Shown: in pieces, positions 57,813-64,000 of the stretch
How positions within the stretch are numbered: position 1 is the first letter of the stretch
Layout of the letters: each line of letters begins with the position of its first letter
Assembly: GCA_032718565.1 (NCBI GenBank)
Contig: JAVGVS010000099.1
Coordinates: 370,972-434,971, forward strand
DNA length: 64,000 nucleotides
Reading direction: 5' to 3'
Origin: Distichodus sexfasciatus
Taxonomy: Eukaryota > Chordata > Actinopteri > Characiformes > Distichodontidae
Program-made: the position numbers and the translations under genes
Notes under the pieces: generated by a model
Seen by the model: only the letters and a program-made list of their open reading frames with translations
Databases searched by the model: none
What the model was told of the DNA's origin: nothing

Positions 57813-60800
57813 AATACTTGATTCTTTTTTTATTCATATGGCTCACAAATTTGTGCATCTGCTTTACAAAGCGCAACTCAGAGACAACGGCTAGATCGAT
57901 CCATAATCGACAATGGACTGTATTATCGCAACACTCACCAGTACCCCTTAGTGCACTGCTTTATTCAGAGCAGCAACGTTTAAGTGCTAATTGATAAGCG
58001 TCGACCCAGTATCAGCCGGGCAGATTATCAGGGGCCGCTATTAGACATTTTGCCGATTATCGGTATCGGTCTTTAATTTTGACCACTGTCGTCTCTTCTC
58101 TCTGTGCCGTTCGCTCTCGACTTGTAGCGTCATTTAATGTCCTGCCCACAGCAGTCTCTGACTGGCTATATGTCATGCTGAAGCCTCATTGTCACTCAGC
58201 GTGAAGAGATGGAGAGATTCAGCTGAGCTTGGTGTTTCTAAAAGTCTCAATTTTGACAGATTTTCTTTGCAAATAGGTTCCAAATATCGGTTATTGCCCC
58301 TGTTAATCGGCCCTGAAAAACGAATATTGGTCAACCTAATAATTTATCTAAAAATAAATAATAATAAAAATAAAAACTAATATCGGTCAAACAGCCTTGC
58401 CAAAAAGCACCATGTCTATGTCAAAATCTATAGCTACAGAAAGGTGGATGAGGACAGGAGAATATCTTTGGCAGCTCTTCAACATTCCAACAGCTATAGA
58501 CTTCCAGGAGCCACAACTGGATTTTGTGGATTTGTTCCCTTTGAGTATGCAAAATGTCAAAAAAAAAAAAGCATCAAAGAAGCGTTTTAGCAACTGATGA
58601 GATCAACATCCAAGCGAAGGCCGAACTAGCCATATTCAGTCATCGCCAACAGCTACTGCCGAATGCCAACCGGGAACGTCAGCGACTAAGCAGCACTTAC
58701 CTTGGTGGTACAAAACCCGATACGCTACCTTTTCAACGCCAGACAACAGTCAGGCCATACAGAGCTCAGCAGGCTGCAGCACTTTGCTACCGTCTGCCTG
58801 CTGTGTGATAAAACGCTTTTGGAATCTCTTTTGTCAGTTGTAGCTACTTAGATCACGACTGACCGAGAATCTAGACTCAGGACTAAACTTGCAAATTTGT
58901 TCTCAAACTTAAATCTTACAAAGAATTTTATCCATCATTTTTTCCAGTTCGCATTTCGAGCAAGACACCTACGATAAAGAGCCTGTGGATGCTCGGGACT
59001 GCCGGCTGCTCTTCAAGGCCCTCAGTTTGTCACCTTGCGTCAGGCCGCTGCACTCCTCTTCTTCGTCACTGTACTGGAAAACAAGACATAGAGCAGCCCG
59101 CTGAACCTTAAACTCATCATCAAAAGAAAAACGTAAATAAATATAAATAGAATAGCAGCAATCAGAGCAAAGCTGTCATGATTGTTTCAGATTTTAGTGA
59201 TTGAGGAACGATTATTTTATAGGCTTATCCTGGTCGGACCATCATTTTCGTCCTGCGCCAACCCACACAAACACAGAACACACTCCGCACAGAAAGGCCC
59301 CACAGCCGCCTGGATTTGGAAATCCCCCAAAATATTTATAAATCAACCTCAGCTTTCACGTCTTCATGGTTTGGTTCAGGTGTAATGATCTGCGATAAAG
59401 CACACATCCGCAACCTTTTCAGGGGACAGAGAAACTTTGGTCTGAACCTGCACAAAGCCACTCACCATTTCTGTTTTCCTCTGTACGTTTTTATTCGTCC
59501 CGTTGATGGAGATGTCATCCACCCCGGACAGTATTCCCGTCACTGCTGCCCTGCTTGAGCCGTTCTCCTGTTCGCTTAGCTTCTGTCTGTAAAGATCGCC
59601 TTCAGCCCAGAGACTAGACTGCTTACTGTGGGATACAAGTCAGATCGGTTCATCAGAGCAGCGTAGTAAATATTAGCTTATTATTTAAAAAAAAAAAAAA
59701 AAAAACAATGTAAATATTGGCTTTTCTCTAAGAAGAATATTACTTGAGACACTATTTAACTCAAACCTTTAATTACATTGGGGTTCTTACCTTTTTTTTA
59801 AATAAACTTTTATATAAGTAAGGTCACTCACTCATCTATGAAGTTCTGCTGTGGTCCGATGACCGAACCGGGTCTGCAGATCCTGATCCAGCCGATGGAT
59901 TCGGCTGCGGTGAGCCTGTAGTGCTTCATCATGTAGCAGGCGATTAACGTACCAGTTCGGCCCAAACCAGCTAAAACAAACACAGCCGTTCATAAGAATT
60001 CATGTGTGCAAGGATCTTCTGATTATGACTGGTGTAAATCATGGAAAAAAAAAAAAAGTTTTATGGCGATACGCTATAATATCAATTCAATGGACCAAGT
60101 CTGCTACGATACGATTTTGGTTTGATTCAATTCAGGAGCCAGTGACCGGTTATCGCTTTGGATAAAAGTGTCCGCCAAATGTGATGTTTTGTAGTGCATA
60201 ATTTCTTCAAATTTGGGCGCATCCTAAACACAGTCCTCGGCGTGGCTAAAACTCACTTGCTGCACAGCATCTTTAAAGTCAAAAGTTGCTTAACTGCTTG
60301 TTCTTGTCATAGTCTGTAAAACTTGACTTAAAGAGCATCATCATCATCATCATCTTTCCCGTTAGGGGTCCCTTACTGTCCAAATTTTGAACTTGCAAAA
60401 AGCCTGTCCTGACAAAACCCTCCCCTTTTATCCGGGCTTGGGACTACTGGAGTATTTTTATTTGTCATTTTTTGGCATGTCTACTAAAGTAGTTAAAGCA
60501 CACACTCCTACACTACCCAGGTAAGTCAGCTTCTACGCGTTAAAGAAGCGATATGTAAGACTGTGGCTAACACTCATACTGCAGTCCACAGTATTCAAAA
60601 TACTGTAGCCCGTTGTTTCCCCAACCCTCCTAACCAGACTTGAGGTTGCCAGATAGCTTGGCAGAATCCAGCAAGAACCGTTCTAGAAGGAGCTAGCATG
60701 ACGCAACGAGTCCTACAGCATAACTTGATCGTCTGTTGATCACATAGTGATTATTTGTCGAAGTAGCTATTTATTAATAGCACAAGTTATGTTTTTGAGA

Positions 60801-63662
60801 GTCATAGCAAGGGCTTTTAGTTTTAGCAATGTCAGACATGTGTAATACAGGGGTGCATTTTCCAATAACATAGCTGCTAACTACGTTAGCAACTAACGTA
60901 ATGTACATTAGCAACTAACAGTGTTGCTAACGTAGTTAGCAATACATTAGCAACTATGCTTCTGGGAAACGCTGACCTGTCATCTGGCCATCACAACTTG
61001 GCTCTTGTCGAAGTCACTCAAATACTTACGCCTGCCCATTTTTAATGTCTTCAACTTCATGGACAAAATTTGCTGCCTATTATTTCCCACTCACTGCCAG
61101 GCGCTATTTTCATGTTATTCATTTCACCCGTCAGTGACCATAATGTCATGTCTGATCGGTGGAAGTTCTGAACTTTTTTGACCTTCACTGGTGTTGGTCG
61201 GATGTTAAATGAGAGCCTTGTTTTTGCAGCAGGTCAACTTTTTTACCTTTACAGTGGACAGCTACAGCGCCGTCAACGTTCTCACAGATGTTCAAGAACT
61301 TGTTGACGATGGCGTCGTTGGGCGTGCTACCGTCCACAAAGAACAGGTCGTGGTGGTCGAAGCCCATGTCTGTGAACCGTTTAGCGTCGTACATTTTCTT
61401 GTTGAGGCGTACGATGGTGGTGATATTGTGCTTCCTGAAGTAGGGGAAGTACACCTCAGGAGCGTGGAGCGGGTAACCTGTGGGAAAAATCGATTAGCTA
61501 ATAAAAATTTGCTACTAACTTACTTTTTGTTGTAACTCATCTTTCTTTTTTGACGAAGAAAGATGCAGCGTGACAAATCGTTATACTGTTACAAAAATAT
61601 TTTTCTCTCATAACATTTTCAACTACTAGATGTTTCTGTCTGGTCTGGAATTGGAAGGTGGCATCTGATGTGGCAAATGGTTATTGCATCATAGTGTGCT
61701 CTTAGCAACTGTGTGATGTTGTCGAAGGATGGAATCCACCTTGGTGAAGATGGAAGCAAGAATCTGTGGCCATACTTACAGGTATGAACCTTTACTGGTC
61801 ATACGATTTGATTTGATTAGGTTTATCAGGTCAACGATCCGACACGATATCTCGATGCATCATATTGCATCCCATAAATTTTACTACAGTGCTGCACACA
61901 GATTGGGCATGGACCGCAGATCGACCAGTCATAGTTACTATCGGGATGTTCTTTTTAACTAGAATTTTTGTGCTTAATCAAAAAACCTGATGATATAATC
62001 CAGGGATTTGGTTCCGCCCCAGGGACCACCACTCAGACCTAAGCCATAGTCTGCGGCTGTCCACTGTGTGTCCGTGTGAGTCTGTTTTCTATTACTTTTT
62101 AGATATCATTCAAAAAGATCCTCAAGTCATCTGGAAATGTTCTAAAAATACAGTTTTAAAGTCATTTCAGTAGTGAAACTGGATTGTGTGTCACAGATCA
62201 CCTGCAATGCCCCTGTGGACCACCAGGGGGCACCGGACCACTGGTTGAGTTGTTTGTGCAAACTGAAAACCTCCAAAGCGTTATTCAACCCTAGTGATTT
62301 GAAGTTTATTTCTTACAGGGACCATGTACAAGATGCGTACATCACAGAGAGAGAAGACGCTTTGTACCAGATTTAGCAACTTGCTAATTTCCAATTTAAA
62401 CACGTTTAAAAACTTGTTTTTTTCGTATTACTTTGAACATGAAGGTTCACATTCTTTACTTTCGCTTTAAGAGTGTCATAAATAACAAATAAAACATATT
62501 ACTTGATTACCTGTAGTGTAGCTACATACTATATTAAAATAGTAGCTTCACAACTTTTAATCCTAAATTACTTTCAGTTTGAAAAGCTACGGTTTAAAAG
62601 AACATTCCCCAACACTGCCTATTTATACTTCTTTATAAAATCAGTTTGACTGAATTCAGATCACAACTGCACACTCAAGAAAAACTACAATTTGCACTTG
62701 TGTCGGTCATAGCAATATGCAGTTTTTACATCAGTCTCTATTACCAGATAAGCGAAGTTTCGGAAAAAAAACGCACGTTTAAGTTTTACCAACTTTGCAA
62801 GGTGCAAATGACTGGATGCTCATAGATGATGCATTTTCCACTTAGGTTCTTATAAAGAATGCATTCCTGAATACAATACAAAATATGTGGTCAAATGCAG
62901 CTCAAACCACCTTGGCAAGCTTGTATATATTGTGGCCTCATTGCACTTGGAATTCAATCGCGTTTAAAACGCATCTGTGCAAAATCAGGGCTACATGTGC
63001 ATAGTTTCAATTCAACACAGTTATTCTTCCTACATACCATTCTCAATTTTGCTCTTCGGATGTGGGCCGCTAAAAGCCAAAAACTTCCCTGGAATGATCC
63101 AGTTGAAATCTCCATTTTCCGCTTTCTGTGAAATTGAAGTTGAACTTGACTCAGTTACGTTACAGTAATTCAATATCAGATTATTCCAATCTCTGGTCTA
63201 AAATCAGACTATTTCACCTCATAGTGTTCATATTCCTCCACATCAAAGCAGGAGAAATCCAGCCAGCCAAACTGCAAAGCCTAAGACAAGAACAAACACT
63301 TGGTGAAAATGTGTAGCAGACTAATGCAAAGACAATTTATTGAACAAAAGAAATCCACTGATTGTGTGACTGCTGATTTTACAAAAAAATACCTTGTGAA
63401 CAGCACGTAAGCAGTCAAGTATGTTCAGGTTGTACATACAGGTTCCAAATGAAGCATCTCTGTTAGCAAGGAAAGAAAAGAGGGACTTAAGATAAACTAA
63501 TGCCATATTGTTAATAATGCTTAGCTTTGTTTTTCGTTTCACATGTCTGTTGACAGTGCTTAGTTTAACTAAAAATGTCAAATACCGGAAGGGCAGATAT
63601 GTGGAGCTTTTAGACACTAGCAGGTTGTAGGCTTCTTCTGGCGTCTTCTGGAGATACATCAC
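54163..63662 (-). CDS. cdc14b: Dual-specificity phosphatase CDC14B (5' end outside window)
   Basis: Exons read leftwards: 63662-63586, 63459-63393, 63280-63218, 63125-63038, 61477-61247, 59970-59832, 59625-59466, 59073-58973, 55639-55523, 55365-55158; tentative last exons 54371-54306 and 54177-54163. Phases close throughout. Blocks: VMYLQKTPEEAYNLL; FGTCMYNLNILDCL; the core-domain linker GDFNWIIPGKFLAFSGPHPK; RLNKKMYDAKRFTDMGF; then the phosphatase P-loop H-C-K-A-G-L-G-R-T-G, whose cysteine is the nucleophile. The P-loop is split by the intron after HCK. Then RICRPGSVIGPQQNF, KQSSLWAEGDLYRQKL, GVDDISING and TQGDKLRALKSSRQSR. GFDHHDLFF and IILQSSAQGCKSA favour CDC14B over CDC14A. It removes phosphate from CDK-type Ser-Pro sites in mitotic exit and the DNA-damage response (family knowledge). 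The N-terminal exons lie beyond the right edge. If the 55158 donor is not used, reading stops three codons later (VSL). Confidence 0.9.
54178..55157. other. cdc14b 3' intron region
   Basis: Apart from the tentative exon at 54371-54306 (TSRLPKKENSPLFT; acceptor 'ttcctaacag', donor 'gtattt', phase 0) nothing coding is recognised. An open frame of 111 codons on plus (54590-54925) has no domain match. Confidence 0.35.
57170..57535. mobile_element. Two adjacent SINE-like tRNA-derived fragments
   Basis: 57170-57290 carries 'aggccaagaggtcgtgggtt' and 'ctccagggagactgttcc' (forward). 57395-57535 carries 'ctgggattcgaaccagcag' and 'cttaagattactctgctgcc' (reverse, with a B-box complement). They lie head to head about 100 bases apart and resemble fish SINEs with a 'gcgtctgctaa' motif. 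Confidence 0.6.
57771..57808. repeat. (CT)n(CA)n microsatellite
   Basis: 'tctctctcacacacac' with about 14 CA units, in the cdc14b intron. Confidence 0.95.
60335..60355. repeat. (ATC)n microsatellite
   Basis: Six to seven ATC units, in the cdc14b intron between exons 61247 and 59970, just before a 'ccgttaggggtcccttactg' repeat. Confidence 0.9.
60850..60975. repeat. Hairpin element rich in 'GTTAGCAAC'
   Basis: 'gctaactacgttagcaacta' and 'gttgctaacgtagttagca' are internal inverted repeats, and the outer ends 'gcattttccaataacatag' and 'ctatgcttctgggaaacgc' also mirror. Likely a MITE. It is intronic to cdc14b. Confidence 0.65.
61560..63037. other. cdc14b intron with repeats
   Basis: 61570-61690 ('atactgttacaaaaatattt', 'tggcatctgatgtggcaaa') resembles 49900-50010 in znf367 intron 1. 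61770-62000 is a 'tatgaacctttactggtc' repeat related to 47459. 62390-62620 ends 'cattccccaacactgcc', a worn hAT-type terminus like that of 16374-17218. No exon recognised. Confidence 0.5.
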
Positions 63663-64000
63663 CTTCCGAGGGAGGGGAAAAAAGTTATTCACAAAAGGGC
63701 CAAATGTTTTTAATCATTACACAATGCATAAGGCACACTGCACTTCTATAGTTTTAGCATAATATCCACATGTACAGTTACTGTCTTTAGATTTTGTTTC
63801 ATGTATGGTTACTTAATCAGTTAACGTGACAAAGAATCTTGAATGTCTATAAGGCTGCAATATTTTTCTTTACATTGCCTGCAGATTAAACAATTACAAT
63901 GTACAATCTGCACAAACAGTGCAAACATCGCTATTAACGTTTTGTATTGACTCTAGGCAATTTACCTAACAAAAATGACAATCATTGAGGCAAAATTCCA
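63663..64000. other. cdc14b intron running off the window
   Basis: No exon is recognised between the acceptor at 63663 and the window end. The remaining N-terminal cdc14b exons should lie further right. Confidence 0.6.

Larger units (their letters stand above)
55640..58972. other. cdc14b intron of 3.3 kb with repeats
   Basis: It holds a reversed dispersed repeat (55690-56000), an A-rich tract (56030-56120), a (CA)n microsatellite (57771-57808), SINE-like sequences (57170-57535) and a 'cgatatcgatcgaagtatcg' repeat near 57140. Two overlapping frames near 58390-58810 (MSKSIATERWMRTGEYLW on plus) have composition unlike random sequence but no recognised family. Confidence 0.45.

Noticed and set aside
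61209..61535. A 108-codon plus-strand frame opposite cdc14b exon 61247-61477
   Set aside because: Antisense shadow of the phosphatase exon.
1..64000. CRISPR arrays, operons, ribosome-binding sites, prophage or bacterial defence genes
   Set aside because: The window is vertebrate nuclear DNA with introns; the direct repeats seen are microsatellites, internal transposon repeats and a segmental duplication.

Overview
The window is vertebrate nuclear DNA. The genes are split by GT-AG introns and the spaces between them are full of Tc1/mariner, hAT, LINE and tRNA-SINE remnants of the kind found in ray-finned fish. A vasotocin precursor (nonapeptide CYIQNCPRG) rather than a vasopressin precursor, together with the repeat families, indicates a teleost. 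The sequence alone does not let me name the species.

Layout, left to right. (1) 0-4.3 kb: AT-rich and gene-poor, with a large foldback at 3.15-3.85 kb. (2) 4.29-5.41 kb (+): a compact four-exon SOX gene whose HMG box resembles SOX30. (3) 5.6-6.9 kb: a crippled Tc1 element nested inside an older inverted-repeat element. (4) 8.0-10.7 kb (+): avp (vasotocin-neurophysin), three exons. (5) 11.6-37.1 kb: three related tandem segments. Each carries a three-exon CC-chemokine gene; copies 1 and 3 are intact and copy 2 is dead. Segment A also carries a truncated copy of the slc35d2 promoter and first exon, joined directly to the start of segment B. Segment C has been swollen by two LINEs inserted tail-to-tail. 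(6) 37.0-43.3 kb (+): slc35d2, a nucleotide-sugar transporter, 12 exons and 359 aa, with a 3.4 kb last intron full of transposons. (7) 47.0-51.6 kb (-): znf367, five exons and 324 aa, with a CpG-, CCAAT- and E2F-rich promoter. (8) 54.2-63.7 kb (-): cdc14b, a dual-specificity phosphatase. Its 5' exons lie beyond the right edge and its last two 3' exons are tentative.

From general knowledge, slc35d2-znf367-cdc14b is the same gene order as human 9q22 (SLC35D2-ZNF367-HABP4-CDC14B). HABP4 is not visible here. The genes do not form one pathway: the window combines a neuroendocrine hormone gene, an expanding immune chemokine family, a Golgi transporter and two cell-cycle-linked genes. The main structural event is the chemokine-slc35d2 tandem duplication. 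Exon coordinates were derived by hand from splice signals, reading phase and family similarity. In the sox, avp, chemokine 1, chemokine 3, slc35d2 and znf367 models every exon phase closes and the total length is a multiple of three.
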